A stretch of 64,000 nucleotides of DNA from Thalassomonas haliotis (GTDB taxonomy: Bacteria > Pseudomonadota > Gammaproteobacteria > Enterobacterales > Alteromonadaceae), in assembly GCF_028657945.1 (NCBI RefSeq), contig NZ_CP059693.1, positions 3,720,001-3,784,000 of the forward strand, in the 5' to 3' direction. The notes beneath the pieces are model-generated. The model was not told where the DNA came from and did not search any database. It saw only the letters and a list, made by a program, of their open reading frames with translations. Position 1 is the stretch's first letter. Each line of letters opens with the position of its first letter. Shown one piece after another: positions 46,646 through 55,280 of this stretch. Made by a program: the position numbers and the translations under genes.

Positions 46646-48262
46646 CTAAATAATAAATTTGGATGTTGCCTGGTCCAGCTTAACCGCATTATTGTCCAGC
46701 CCTGAAGCGACATTACGCATTTCATTCACCGCTTCAGAGGTTTGGCTAAACTTCAGGTACATTTCTTCAATATTGTTTACCACGACATCAGCCACCACGG
46801 ATTGCTGCTCGGTCGCAGCAGCAATCTGACCATTCATAGAGCTGATATGTTCTATTTGATGCTTTATTTTATCCAGTGACTCCCCCATTTCACGGGAGAT
46901 CACTTCATTATTATTGGCTTTTTCACTGGCTTCATTCATGGACTTCACCGATAAACTCGCCGCAGAGATTAATTTATCCAGGAGTTCACGAATTTCAGTG
47001 GTGGACAAGGCCGTTCTTGACGCCAGACTCCTGACTTCGTCGGCAACCACGGCAAAACCGCGTCCCTGCTCTCCCGCCCTTGCCGCTTCAATGGCCGCAT
47101 TAAGGGCAAGTAAATTGGTTTGCTCGGCAATGCCATTGATAACATCAAGAATTTTATTCATATTTTGCGAGTCTTGCGCCAACTGGTTAACAACATCAGA
47201 AGCCGTTTCTATATCCTTGGTCAGTTCGGTAGAAACAACCAAAGACTGCTCAACTTTGGCCATACTTTCATTGGCTTCAATTTCTCCGGCATTGGCGGCC
47301 TCGGCGGCTTGTGAAGCCGACTTGGTGATATCACCGACACTTAACTGCATTTCTTGCATGGACTGCTTAGTGGTCTCGGCGACACTCGTTTGTTCACTGA
47401 CATTTGATTCCACTTGCTGCACCTTAGCCGAAAGCTCCTGGGCACTGTTGGCAAGCGGGCTAACGACATTAACAATTTCCTGCACTATACCGCGCAGCAT
47501 TTGGGTAAAATTATTAAAATACTTCACCACGCTGCCAAGTTCGTCTTCACTGGTCACATGCAACTGGTTAGTTAAATCACCGTCACCTTCTGCCAGCTCT
47601 TTTAAGGAAGCCTCAATTGAGACCACTGAATGACTGATGGCCTTAGCAATATAAGTTCCGAGCACAGACATCAAAATAAGTAATATTAATCCGACAATGA
47701 TGCTCAAATCCCGGGATTGATCTGAGTTATTGATAGTAGTTTGAATATTCTTTTGGAAGTCGGATAACGCTGATTTTTTTTCTGCCTGTAATTTTTTTTT
47801 CACTTGGCTAAAGAGGGTTGATTTAACTTCAATTTTAGGCGTCAAAGCCGCAAAATCAGCACTGCCTTCAATGAAACCCCGGGTTATTTCATCCGATAGC
47901 GTATTATATTTGCCCATACTCTCTTTTATGACACGATAAGCGGTTAATTCAGGCGCCAGTTCGCTAATTTTTTTAATATTCCCACTGAGCAACTGAAAAG
48001 TCGTACCGGCATCAGCGAGCAAGTCTTCATCAGAGAATGAGACACTCTGGGTATATATTTCATCCAGCCTCTGCCATAAGGTGACATTCTCACTGGTTAA
48101 ATTGACTAAATGAATGGATACCTGGGCCACCTTTTCAAGCAATACCTGGTTTTTTGCTATCGCGTTGATATTAATGATCAGGTTCACCACAAAAATTAAC
48201 ACCGCAATAGCGAGAATAGCGATTATTTTATGAAATATTCGCAATCTTTTGAAAAACAGCAT
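46646..48262 (-). CDS. Methyl-accepting chemotaxis protein
   Basis: A 538-residue transmembrane receptor. Helix 1 lies at about 12-30 ([22 protein letters not shown]), then a helical periplasmic sensor to about 185, helix 2 ([21 protein letters not shown]), a HAMP domain at about 210-262 and a cytoplasmic signalling coiled coil. The hairpin tip is [21 protein letters not shown], with the conserved [15 protein letters not shown] after it. There is no C-terminal NWETF-type pentapeptide for CheR docking. Ligand unknown. Stands alone. Confidence 0.95.
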   Translation of the reverse strand: MLFFKRLRIFHKIIAILAIAVLIFVVNLIININAIAKNQVLLEKVAQVSIHLVNLTSENVTLWQRLDEIYTQSVSFSDEDLLADAGTTFQLLSGNIKKISELAPELTAYRVIKESMGKYNTLSDEITRGFIEGSADFAALTPKIEVKSTLFSQVKKKLQAEKKSALSDFQKNIQTTINNSDQSRDLSIIVGLILLILMSVLGTYIAKAISHSVVSIEASLKELAEGDGDLTNQLHVTSEDELGSVVKYFNNFTQMLRGIVQEIVNVVSPLANSAQELSAKVQQVESNVSEQTSVAETTKQSMQEMQLSVGDITKSASQAAEAANAGEIEANESMAKVEQSLVVSTELTKDIETASDVVNQLAQDSQNMNKILDVINGIAEQTNLLALNAAIEAARAGEQGRGFAVVADEVRSLASRTALSTTEIRELLDKLISAASLSVKSMNEASEKANNNEVISREMGESLDKIKHQIEHISSMNGQIAAATEQQSVVADVVVNNIEEMYLKFSQTSEAVNEMRNVASGLDNNAVKLDQATSKFII

Positions 48263-48488
48263 TCACACCTCCAAATAATTCATCTTACTAATTCTATTTT
48301 CACGACAATCAAGCCTCGAAGATAATTGCCAATGCACAGGCCAAGGCTGTGCTAACCGCTTATACGGCTCAAATCAGGACAATTCACATTTAACTTATGC
48401 CTGAGCAAGCAAAAATTTAAAATATTCCAGCAAAGCGAGGCTACAGGCAAAAAAAACAAGAATAAAAACAAGCTTTTTGGATCAGTCA

Positions 48489-48656
48489 TCACAAAAAACA
48501 GACACGAGAAGGGATTTCCGTATGATGGGTAAAGTGCAGATAACTGTCATCATCAGAGCCATTTTCACCACTACTGGTAAAAACAAAGATTTCAGAGGCC
48601 GGTGATGTACCTGTTGCCCGATGCGAATAAAAAACCTGCTCCTGGCCATGTTTAAC
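48489..48656 (-). pseudogene. Possible gene fragment without a start codon
   Basis: A 55-codon open frame (minus) with protein-like composition: EQVFYSHRATG, ASEIFVFTSSGENGSDDD, YLHFTHHTEIPSR, then a stop. It has no ATG, GTG or TTG at its head, and a stop lies just before it. It may be the tail of a decayed gene or chance. I do not recognise a family. Confidence 0.25.
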
Positions 48657-48698
48657 TCACTTCGATCACATATTGACGATAACTAATAACGAAAATAA

Positions 48699-48729
48699 AA
48701 AACATCGCTTCAAGAAAAAGCGATGTTTT
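48699..48729 (-). terminator. Terminator of the SpmA-SpmB gene
   Basis: Twelve-base stem AAAACATCGCTT/AAGCGATGTTTT (48699-48710 with 48718-48729), 7-base loop, T-rich tail on the minus strand. Confidence 0.85.
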
Positions 48730-48847
48730 CTAGTATAGATAAAATAAGAATATTTTCCTGTTATGACAAAATATTACCCGGGAATATTAGCCGACGGCAT
48801 AGAAAGATATCCGCATTGTCCATTATCCGAGGCAGAGGAAAGAGATA

Positions 48848-50083
48848 CTAGCCAAAAAACCAGTAACAAACAGACATAGCGGCAAGGATACCGCCGAGAT
48901 CAGCAATTAATCCACAGCTGAGGGCATGACGGCTGTGCCTTATTCCGACCGAGCCAAAATATACCGCCAGCACATAAAAAGTTGTCTCGGTCGAGCCCTG
49001 GATAATAGAAGATAAACGCCCGGCAAAAGAATCCGCACCAAAGTTATTCATGGTTTCAACCATCATAGCCCGGGCTCCCGAACCGCTTAAAGGTTTCATA
49101 AAGGCCGTCGGCAAAGCGTCAACAAAGCGGCTGTCAAAACCAAGGCCGATAACTAAGCTGCGAATAACATCAACAATAAGATCCAGGGCGCCACTGGCCC
49201 TGAATACGCCGATAGCGCATAACATAGCCAACAGATAAGGGATCAACTTGATGCTGACCTCAAACCCCTGCTTGGCACCACAGATAAAACTGTCATAGAC
49301 ATTAATGCCACGCTTTATCCCCACCAGCATAAAAGCCACTAAAGTGGATAGGATCAGTAAATTGCCAAACAAGGACGATTGCTGAGACAAGGCCTGCGAA
49401 CCTAAACCGGCAAAATAAACCGCCAGCGCAGCAATCACAGCCATGGCACCGGACAAATAAACTAACACCACACGATTTACTAAGGAGATACGCTGTACAA
49501 AAGCTACCGCCATCAAGCCGGTCATGGTCGAAGCAAAGGTCGCCAGCACAATAGGTACAAACACATCCGTCGGATTTACTGCCCCCTGCTGGGCCCGGTA
49601 AACAAAAACCGACACCGGAAAAAGGGTCACCGATGAAGTATTAAGCACCATAAATAAAATCTGCGCATTACTGGCGGTATCTTTTTTGGGATTAAGTTGT
49701 TGCAGATCCTGCATGGCCTTTAACCCTAGTGAGGTTGCCGCATTATCCAGACCGAGAAAATTTGCCGATAAATTCATGGTCATAGAGCCCATTGCAGGAT
49801 GCCCTTTGGGCACTTCCGGCATTAACCGGCTAAACAAGGGTGAGATCAACTCAGCTATTTTTGCCACTATCCCCCCATGCTCGGCTACCTTCATCATGCC
49901 GAGCCAAAAACTGAGAATACCTATCAGACCTATGGCGATTTCCACCGTCAGTTTGGCCATGGAAAAAACAGCATTGACTATTTGTTCAAAAACCAGGGCG
50001 TTACCGACAAAAAGCCATTGATAGAGGCCAGAAATAAAAGCGAGAAGAAAAAAGCTGATCCAGATCCGGTTTAGCACAAACAA
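48848..50083 (-). CDS. Fused SpmA-SpmB nucleoside-recognition (Gate-domain) membrane protein
   Basis: A 411-residue membrane protein made of two related halves, each a Gate (nucleoside recognition) domain. The first half has AIGLIGILSFWLGMMKVAEHGG, MNLSANFLGLDNAATSLG and FMVLNTSSVTLFP; the second has GIKRGINVYDSFICGAKQGFEV and AFMKPLSGSGARAMMVE plus GSTETTFYVLAVYFGSVG. In Bacillus these are separate proteins (SpmA, SpmB) needed for spore core dehydration. Gammaproteobacteria do not form spores, so the function here is something else, perhaps small-molecule transport. Confidence 0.88.
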   Translation of the reverse strand: MFVLNRIWISFFLLAFISGLYQWLFVGNALVFEQIVNAVFSMAKLTVEIAIGLIGILSFWLGMMKVAEHGGIVAKIAELISPLFSRLMPEVPKGHPAMGSMTMNLSANFLGLDNAATSLGLKAMQDLQQLNPKKDTASNAQILFMVLNTSSVTLFPVSVFVYRAQQGAVNPTDVFVPIVLATFASTMTGLMAVAFVQRISLVNRVVLVYLSGAMAVIAALAVYFAGLGSQALSQQSSLFGNLLILSTLVAFMLVGIKRGINVYDSFICGAKQGFEVSIKLIPYLLAMLCAIGVFRASGALDLIVDVIRSLVIGLGFDSRFVDALPTAFMKPLSGSGARAMMVETMNNFGADSFAGRLSSIIQGSTETTFYVLAVYFGSVGIRHSRHALSCGLIADLGGILAAMSVCYWFFG

Positions 50084-50161
50084 AATTACATGTTATGAAG
50101 TCAGGAAAATGATCATGCCATATCTGATGCAGGCTGCCCAGCAAAAAACATTGGCCAAACA

Positions 50162-50214
50162 TGTGGATAACGGGTGGATTAATCGTAGATATCCAGAGTA
50201 AAGCTTGTTGATAA
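50162..50214. promoter_or_regulatory. DnaA-box-like cluster
   Basis: TGTGGATAA (50162-50170) is a perfect inverse DnaA box. GGTGGATTA (50173-50181) and TGTTGATAA (50206-50214) are weaker copies in the same orientation, spaced by 11 and 33 bases (one and three helical turns). Lies upstream of the SpmA-SpmB gene. Single exact 9-mers are expected by chance about once in 130 kb of double-stranded sequence, so this is suggestive only. Confidence 0.35.
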
Positions 50215-50310
50215 CCGCCTAAAACAGACATTAAAAACCGGTAACAAAACCCATAAAAAACAGTCTATTACCAACACTTTAAAATATAAATAAAATTTAT
50301 TTGCAATAAG

Positions 50311-50342
50311 TTCGCAATACCTTAGGTTTCCACTACACTTAA
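50311..50342 (+). promoter_or_regulatory. Sigma-S-like promoter of the SdsR-like RNA
   Basis: CTACACTTAA at 50333-50342 matches the sigma-S extended -10 pattern (CTAYRCTTAA). The -10 hexamer is TACACT (50334-50339); a weak -35 (TTCGCA) lies at 50311-50316. The start of transcription would be near 50347. E. coli SdsR is also under sigma-S control. Confidence 0.65.
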
Positions 50343-50346
50343 TTTT

Positions 50347-50455
50347 ACCGGATCATTTAATATCTTTTGTTGATACAAGTTTATTAGCGCAAGGCTCAAC
50401 CCCATTGAGCCATTACCCTGAGCCCGAAACTGATATGGTTTCGGGCCATTTTTTA
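50347..50455 (+). ncRNA. sdsR: SdsR (RyeB)-like small regulatory RNA
   Basis: A predicted RNA of about 108 bases, without an open reading frame, in the gap between tatD and the SpmA-SpmB gene. It holds the block TTAGCGCA, then a hairpin GGCTCAA/TTGAGCC (50393-50399 with 50405-50411), then ATTACCCTGAG, then the terminator hairpin GCCCGAAAC/GTTTCGGGC and a U-run. From memory, E. coli SdsR has the same order: TTAGCGCA, a GGCTC/GAGCC hairpin, ATTTCCCTG, then a CCGAA...TTCGG terminator, with a length of 104. The order, spacing and sigma-S-like promoter together make the call strong. It should bind Hfq and base-pair with mRNAs via its unpaired segments (family knowledge). Confidence 0.75.
50422..50454 (+). 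terminator. Terminator hairpin of the SdsR-like RNA
   Basis: Stem GCCCGAAAC/GTTTCGGGC (50422-50430 with 50438-50446), 7-base loop, followed by CATTTTTT. It has a T-tail only on the plus strand, although both flanking genes are on the minus strand. Confidence 0.88.
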
Positions 50456-50478
50456 TCAGCCCTTTTTTGCGGACAAAC

Positions 50479-51246
50479 TTACAGGGAAAAAAGCCGCTTA
50501 TAGTTTTCACTTGATAACCGGGCAATATCTTCTACCGACTGGCCCCGGATGCTGGCCAGATGCTTAGCCACTTCAACAACATATGCCGGCTGGTTTTGTT
50601 TACCTCTGTGGGGAACTGGAGCCAGATAAGGGGCATCGGTTTCAATAAGAAATTTATCATCCGGCACTTTTTTCGCAACATCCCGAAGGGCACTGGCATT
50701 TTTAAAAGTCACTATGCCGGAAAAAGAAATATAAAAACCCATTGCCATCGCCTGCTCCGCCATTTCCCAGCTTTCGGTAAAGCAGTGTAATATCCCCCCC
50801 ACTTGCTCTGCCTGCTCTTCCCTTAAAATGGCTAAAGTGTCTTCACGGGCATCCCGGGTATGGATAATCAGGGGTTTTGCTATTTTTCTCGCCACCCGGA
50901 TATGCTTTTTAAATGCATCAAGTTGCAATGCCTTGGTCTCGGGTGCATAAAAATAGTCAAGACCGGTTTCCCCAACGGCAATTACCCGCTCATGCTGTGC
51001 TAATGCCAGTAACTCTTGTTCATCAATTTCCTCTTCCTGATTCAGGGGGTGTGCGCCACAGGACAAACGGACATTGGCATAATCCCGGGTTTTTTCTACC
51101 ATAGCCGGAAAGTCTTTCAGGGTGACACTAACACATAAAAGTTCATTAACCTGAGCTTGCTGCGCGGCTTTAACGACGTTATCCAGGTTATTGTCAAATT
51201 CAGCCAGATCAAGACGATCTAAGTGACAATGAGAATCAATAAACAA
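50479..51246 (-). CDS. TatD-family metal-dependent hydrolase (YcfH-like)
   Basis: A 255-residue TIM-barrel hydrolase. Metal-binding motifs: FIDSHCHLDRL at the N-terminus, GETGLDYFY (Glu ligand) near 92, IHTRDA near 128, HCFTES near 153, and LIETDAPYLAP near 200. Family members act as 3'-5' DNA exonucleases or deoxyribonucleases; YcfH is the paralogue encoded beside holB and tmk, as here. Last gene of the large minus-strand cluster. Confidence 0.93.
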   Translation of the reverse strand: MFIDSHCHLDRLDLAEFDNNLDNVVKAAQQAQVNELLCVSVTLKDFPAMVEKTRDYANVRLSCGAHPLNQEEEIDEQELLALAQHERVIAVGETGLDYFYAPETKALQLDAFKKHIRVARKIAKPLIIHTRDAREDTLAILREEQAEQVGGILHCFTESWEMAEQAMAMGFYISFSGIVTFKNASALRDVAKKVPDDKFLIETDAPYLAPVPHRGKQNQPAYVVEVAKHLASIRGQSVEDIARLSSENYKRLFSL

Positions 51247-51307
51247 AAATATTCCCCTTAAATGAATAAATTAAGAAATAAAAAAGAATGCAAATCAGAT
51301 AAAAAAC

Positions 51308-51634
51308 TTACATGGTTAAGGTGGGCTCGGACGAATTCAAATGACGCCCCAGGACTTTTTCAATTTGATTGCGTAAATTATCGGGATCCTCAAAAAAACT
51401 GATCCCTATACCGGGAGGCGTGCCGTTTTGTGCCCCCACCGGCGTTATCCAGCAAACTTTTCCTTTCACCTGCGAACTCTCCAGCGAATCCGGTAAGGCC
51501 ACTTCGAGCGTGATATCGGCGCCGAGTTCATAGGCCTCGGTGGTACGGACAAACAAACCGCCGGCTTTTAAAAACGGCATATAGGCCAGATACAAGTCTT
51601 TGTCGTTAACAAACTCTAAACTTATCTCTGTCAT
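51308..51634 (-). CDS. pilZ: PilZ-domain protein
   Basis: A 108-residue single PilZ domain: KAGGLFVRTTEAYELGADITLEVALPD, GKVCWITPVGAQNG and PPGIGISFFED. The RxxxR c-di-GMP-binding motif near the N-terminus is missing, as in Pseudomonas PilZ itself, which works in type IV pilus assembly through PilB and FimX instead. The place between holB and tatD is the classical one for pilZ. 10 bases from holB. Confidence 0.92.
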   Translation of the reverse strand: MTEISLEFVNDKDLYLAYMPFLKAGGLFVRTTEAYELGADITLEVALPDSLESSQVKGKVCWITPVGAQNGTPPGIGISFFEDPDNLRNQIEKVLGRHLNSSEPTLTM

Positions 51635-51644
51635 AACAGCCTCC

Positions 51645-52634
51645 TTATTTATCTAGCCTGGCCTCGATATCGACCAGCAGTTTTTCACTCAGGTAAGCGG
51701 CATTTACCTGTACCATTGACTTAAGCTGCTTAATACAGCCAACGACAAGCTGATAAATTTGCCAAATCGACTCGGTATCGGGAAGCTGGCCGATATCGTC
51801 GCCCTGTACATCTCCGCTTGCCCCACCTTGTCCCGCTGCGTCAACAAGTTTTCCACTTAGCGCAGACCAGCAAAGCCAATTATATTGACTCCTGACCATA
51901 GTCACAAGCATATACTCCAGCCAGCGAAAAGCATAAGTATTTTCATTTAACAAGGCCAGTAACGCCGCCCGGTTTTGTCTTTTAATGAGAAAATCGAGCA
52001 AACAGGCTGTAAACTGGCGAAACTGTTTCTGAACCTGTTCATCGGTCAGTTCAGGCAACTGACTGACATTGGCAAAAACATTCTCTTGTGTCTGCTCCCG
52101 ATGAAGACTTTCAAGCAAAGCCTGTCCCGATAATGGCCTGATATCGTATAAACGGCAACGACTGGTAATGGTGGGCAACAACATATCCAGATCGTCTGAA
52201 ACCAGGATCAGCACACAGGATAACCCTGGCTCTTCCAGCGTTTTCAACAAGGCATTGGCGGCAGCGGTTGTCATCTTTTCGGCCATAGGCAGCAAAACAA
52301 TTTTATTTTTGCCTAAATGGGCGGTTTTTTCCACAAAAGCACTGATGCGCCTGATATCGTCGACGCCGATGTGTTTCGAGTCACTCGCCAGGGTAAGAAA
52401 ATCAGGATAGCTCCCCTGATGATAAAGCCGACAGGATTTACAGCTGTTACAGGGCACTAAAACTCCCTGGTCATTTTTTTGCGCCTGGCGACACAATATC
52501 ACCTGCACCAGCCAGTTCGCCAAAGATAGTTTCCCTGCCCCGGCAACACCCGCCAGCAAAATGGCATGGGCAAGCCTGCCTTGCTCTAACTGTTGTGATA
52601 ATAGTAACTGATGCTGTACTAGCCAGGGTTGCAT
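51645..52634 (-). CDS. holB: DNA polymerase III delta-prime subunit
   Basis: Clamp-loader subunit, 329 residues from ATG at 52634 (TTG just before it is possible). The tmk stop overlaps this start (TGATG). The AAA+ P-loop is degenerate (GVAGAGKLSLANWL), followed by a four-Cys zinc module (CRQAQ...CNSCKSC) and the sensor region ANALLKTLEEPG, then LVSDDLDMLLPTITSRC with the SRC motif. The C-terminal domain is of normal length. Confidence 0.95.
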   Translation of the reverse strand: MQPWLVQHQLLLSQQLEQGRLAHAILLAGVAGAGKLSLANWLVQVILCRQAQKNDQGVLVPCNSCKSCRLYHQGSYPDFLTLASDSKHIGVDDIRRISAFVEKTAHLGKNKIVLLPMAEKMTTAAANALLKTLEEPGLSCVLILVSDDLDMLLPTITSRCRLYDIRPLSGQALLESLHREQTQENVFANVSQLPELTDEQVQKQFRQFTACLLDFLIKRQNRAALLALLNENTYAFRWLEYMLVTMVRSQYNWLCWSALSGKLVDAAGQGGASGDVQGDDIGQLPDTESIWQIYQLVVGCIKQLKSMVQVNAAYLSEKLLVDIEARLDK

Positions 52635-53266
52635 CAAGTATTTTCCTGCAAGTAATTGCCAAGAACCGTCGCAATATGCTGGTGCACAACCGCCATGCTC
52701 TGGCTGGCATCGATAGTTTTAATGCTGCTGTTACCCTTTACCAGTTCAAGGTACTTGTCATGTACCCGGGTGAAAAAGTCAAATTTTTCCTGCTCGATGC
52801 GATCAAGGGCTCCCCTGGCCTGGGCACGGGATAAGCCAAGTTTGGGATCGATATCCAGATACAGGGTCAGATCCGGGGTAAAACCTTTAAGGGTAACATC
52901 GGCAATAGCCTGAATGACCTTATCATCAAATTGTCTTCCGCCCCCCTGATAGGCACGGGAAGACAAATCATGACGATCGCCAATGACCCACTGCCCGCGG
53001 TCAAGGGCGGGGAGAATGCGGTTTTCCAGCAACTGGCTGCGACTGGCATACATTAATAACAGCTCGGTTTCCTGCGTTAACTTTTCTTCATGCTCCGCAG
53101 ATTTCACCATGTCCCGCAAAGACTCCGCCAGAGGCGTACCGCCGGGCTCACGGGTATTAATAAAATCAATATCGTGCTGCTTAAGCAGCTCTTCAATTAC
53201 CGTTATCGCCGATGACTTTCCGGCACCTTCCATTCCTTCGACAACAATAAACTTTCCACGCTTCAT
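52634..53266 (-). CDS. tmk: Thymidylate kinase
   Basis: Phosphorylates dTMP to dTDP. 210 residues. P-loop VEGMEGAGKSSA at 9-20, the DRX-like motif in TREPGGTP, GDRHDLSSRAYQGGG (substrate site) and the lid region SRAQARGALDRIEQE. It overlaps holB at its end. Confidence 0.97.
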   Translation of the reverse strand: MKRGKFIVVEGMEGAGKSSAITVIEELLKQHDIDFINTREPGGTPLAESLRDMVKSAEHEEKLTQETELLLMYASRSQLLENRILPALDRGQWVIGDRHDLSSRAYQGGGRQFDDKVIQAIADVTLKGFTPDLTLYLDIDPKLGLSRAQARGALDRIEQEKFDFFTRVHDKYLELVKGNSSIKTIDASQSMAVVHQHIATVLGNYLQENT

Positions 53267-53406
53267 TTACTTCTTACCTAACTAGCATGAGCAACGAAGC
53301 ACACAGGTTTCGTTAAACTCTTTAAAAATTTCAACTGCAGATCTCACACCCGGTTGTCAGCCCGGACGGGAAACAAACAGGCTCTTGATCATACATAATT
53401 GTGCGA

Positions 53407-54405
53407 TTACTGTTTTCCCAGCTGATAACGGCCAACGGCCCGGTTATGCTGCGCCAGCGTTTTTGAAAAGACATGAAAGCCATCCCCCTTGCTGACAAAA
53501 TACAAATAATCGCTGCTTGCCGGATTTAATGCCGCCTTCAGTGATGTATAACCCGGCATGGCGATCGGCGTTGGCGGCAGGCCATTAATGCGGTAGGTAT
53601 TATAGGCGGTTTTCTCCCGTAAATGGGAGCGTTTTATATCTCCCTTATACCTTTCCCCCAAACCATAAATCACCGTGGGGTCGGTTTGCAGACGCATGCC
53701 TTTGTGTAAACGGTTAATAAACACCGAGGCGATCAGCGGTTGCTCCGCCAACTGACGGGTTTCTTTCTCGATAATAGATGCCATGATCAGCGCCTGATAA
53801 GGCGAGCGGTAAGGTAAATGCTCAGCTCTTTGTTGCCATAACTCATCCAGGGTCGTGCGCATTTTCTTATGCGCCCGGGCCAGGATCACCAGGTCTGAAG
53901 TGCCCGAGGTATAGGCATAGGTTTCAGGAAAAAACCAGCCTTCGGGGTTTTCAGCATCCAGCGACAAGCGTGCTGAAATTTGTTTTAACGAAAGGCCTTT
54001 TAGGCTCTGCTTTAACCTTGGTTGCTGGGCCAACAACTCCAGCCACTGCTTAAAACTGGAGCCTTCGATAAAAGTGACGCTAAACTGATGTTCTTTCCCC
54101 TGTACCAGGCGGTGAATCAATGCCAGCGGACTCATGCCCGCCTCTACCTGGTAGGTACCCGCCTTAAGCCCGGCAAGGGATGGATGCAAACGGATATAAT
54201 TTCGAAGATAAAACCGGGTATCCAGCCAGCCCTTTTTAACCAGCGAGCGGGAAAAAGAACCGGCATGACTGCCGGGTTTTACCGTCAGTAAGGTATCTTT
54301 TGTCAAACTCAGCGGTTGTCTGACTTGATATTCAATTAAGGCATAAACTAAAGCCAAAACCAGCAGCAAAGAAGCAAACAGGAATAAAAGTACTTTTTTG
54401 ATCAC
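53407..54405 (-). CDS. mltG: Endolytic murein transglycosylase MltG (GTG start)
   Basis: Inner-membrane enzyme that cuts nascent glycan strands and ends their elongation. 332 residues starting at GTG 54405, which overlaps the pabC stop (GTGA). One N-terminal helix (KKVLLFLFASLLLVLALVYAL), then a LysM-like subdomain (LLTVKPGSHAGSF) and the YceG catalytic domain with IMASIIEKETRQ (catalytic Glu) and LQTDPTVIYGLGERYKGDI. The last block has YNTYRINGLPPTPIAMPG. Confidence 0.95.
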   Translation of the reverse strand: MIKKVLLFLFASLLLVLALVYALIEYQVRQPLSLTKDTLLTVKPGSHAGSFSRSLVKKGWLDTRFYLRNYIRLHPSLAGLKAGTYQVEAGMSPLALIHRLVQGKEHQFSVTFIEGSSFKQWLELLAQQPRLKQSLKGLSLKQISARLSLDAENPEGWFFPETYAYTSGTSDLVILARAHKKMRTTLDELWQQRAEHLPYRSPYQALIMASIIEKETRQLAEQPLIASVFINRLHKGMRLQTDPTVIYGLGERYKGDIKRSHLREKTAYNTYRINGLPPTPIAMPGYTSLKAALNPASSDYLYFVSKGDGFHVFSKTLAQHNRAVGRYQLGKQ

Positions 54406-55190
54406 GAAAAATCACTCTCAAGGGCCAATACCGGGGAAATATCCAGTTCACGGTGATTAAATACCCGTACCGGCACGACCCCCATCACCGCATTACAAAT
54501 AAACATGGCATTAATCTTATCAAGCGCCGATAAGCTTGCTTTCACCTGGACCGCAGCAAGCTTAGCCAAGATGCCAGCCCTGGCCAAGCCCCGGACCCCG
54601 CTATCAGAAAGCTCCGGAGTAAACCAGCGCCCGTCCTGCTGCCAGAACACATTGGAACAACTGGTTTCGACAATTTCATCACGCAGGTTAACCACTAAAA
54701 CATCATCTTCACTGCGCAGATCCAATTCCTGACGGATAAGCACCTGCTCAAGGCGGTTTAAATGTTTGATCCCCGCCAACATAGGGTTTAAGCCCAGTTT
54801 TTGCTCGCATATACCCAAAGTGATGCCCTGGCGAGCCCATAACGCATAATGCTCGGGAAAGGCATGTACCTGGATGATCACATTTGGCTCGCCGGTGCCA
54901 AAACGTGAATATCCCCGTCCGCCCTGCCCGGCTGTAATGATCACTTTCATCACAGCGGTTTGATATTGAACCGCAATTTGCCGGAGATCCTCACCGAGCT
55001 TTAGCCAGTCAGGCGATGTTATCTGCAGCTTGCTACAGCCGAATTTTAACCTTGAGAGATGCTCGTCGCACAGCTCAAGACACCCTGCGGTGATTTTTCC
55101 CGTAGTAAAAATGCCGTCACCATAGGCAAATCCCCTGTCGTTCACTGACAAAATATTCGTCTGCTGGCCGTTGACCTGACAATAAAGCAT
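54402..55190 (-). CDS. pabC: Aminodeoxychorismate lyase
   Basis: PLP enzyme of folate synthesis, releasing pyruvate from 4-amino-4-deoxychorismate to give p-aminobenzoate. 262 residues, fold type IV: NDRGFAYGDGIFTTGKI, then AGIKHLNRLEQVL (Schiff-base Lys region) and VVNLRDEIVETSCSNVFW, ending with GVVPVRVFNH. It is the first gene after the fabF terminator and is followed by mltG with overlapping stop and start codons. Confidence 0.95.
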   Translation of the reverse strand: MLYCQVNGQQTNILSVNDRGFAYGDGIFTTGKITAGCLELCDEHLSRLKFGCSKLQITSPDWLKLGEDLRQIAVQYQTAVMKVIITAGQGGRGYSRFGTGEPNVIIQVHAFPEHYALWARQGITLGICEQKLGLNPMLAGIKHLNRLEQVLIRQELDLRSEDDVLVVNLRDEIVETSCSNVFWQQDGRWFTPELSDSGVRGLARAGILAKLAAVQVKASLSALDKINAMFICNAVMGVVPVRVFNHRELDISPVLALESDFS

Positions 55191-55210
55191 ATAAATGGAA
55201 TACCAAGATA

Positions 55211-55247
55211 ATAAAAAAGCCTGAATACTTCACTAGTATTCAGGCTT
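55211..55247 (-). terminator. Terminator between fabF and pabC
   Basis: Thirteen-base stem AAGCCTGAATACT/AGTATTCAGGCTT (55217-55229 with 55235-55247), loop TCACT, then a T-run on the minus strand. Confidence 0.92.
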
Positions 55248-55280
55248 AAGCTGATGACTTCAAGTCAATTTATTGATTAA

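Larger units (their letters stand above)
48263..48847. other. Noncoding stretch with a possible gene remnant
   Basis: 585 bases. It holds the terminator of the SpmA-SpmB gene (48699-48729) and, at 48489-48656 minus, a stop-to-stop open frame listed separately. The rest shows no RNA gene or promoter that I could support. Confidence 0.5.

Noticed and set aside
46914-47633. 239-codon plus-strand frame opposite the chemotaxis receptor
   Set aside because: Ser/Leu-rich antisense shadow of the coiled-coil signalling domain, a common artefact.
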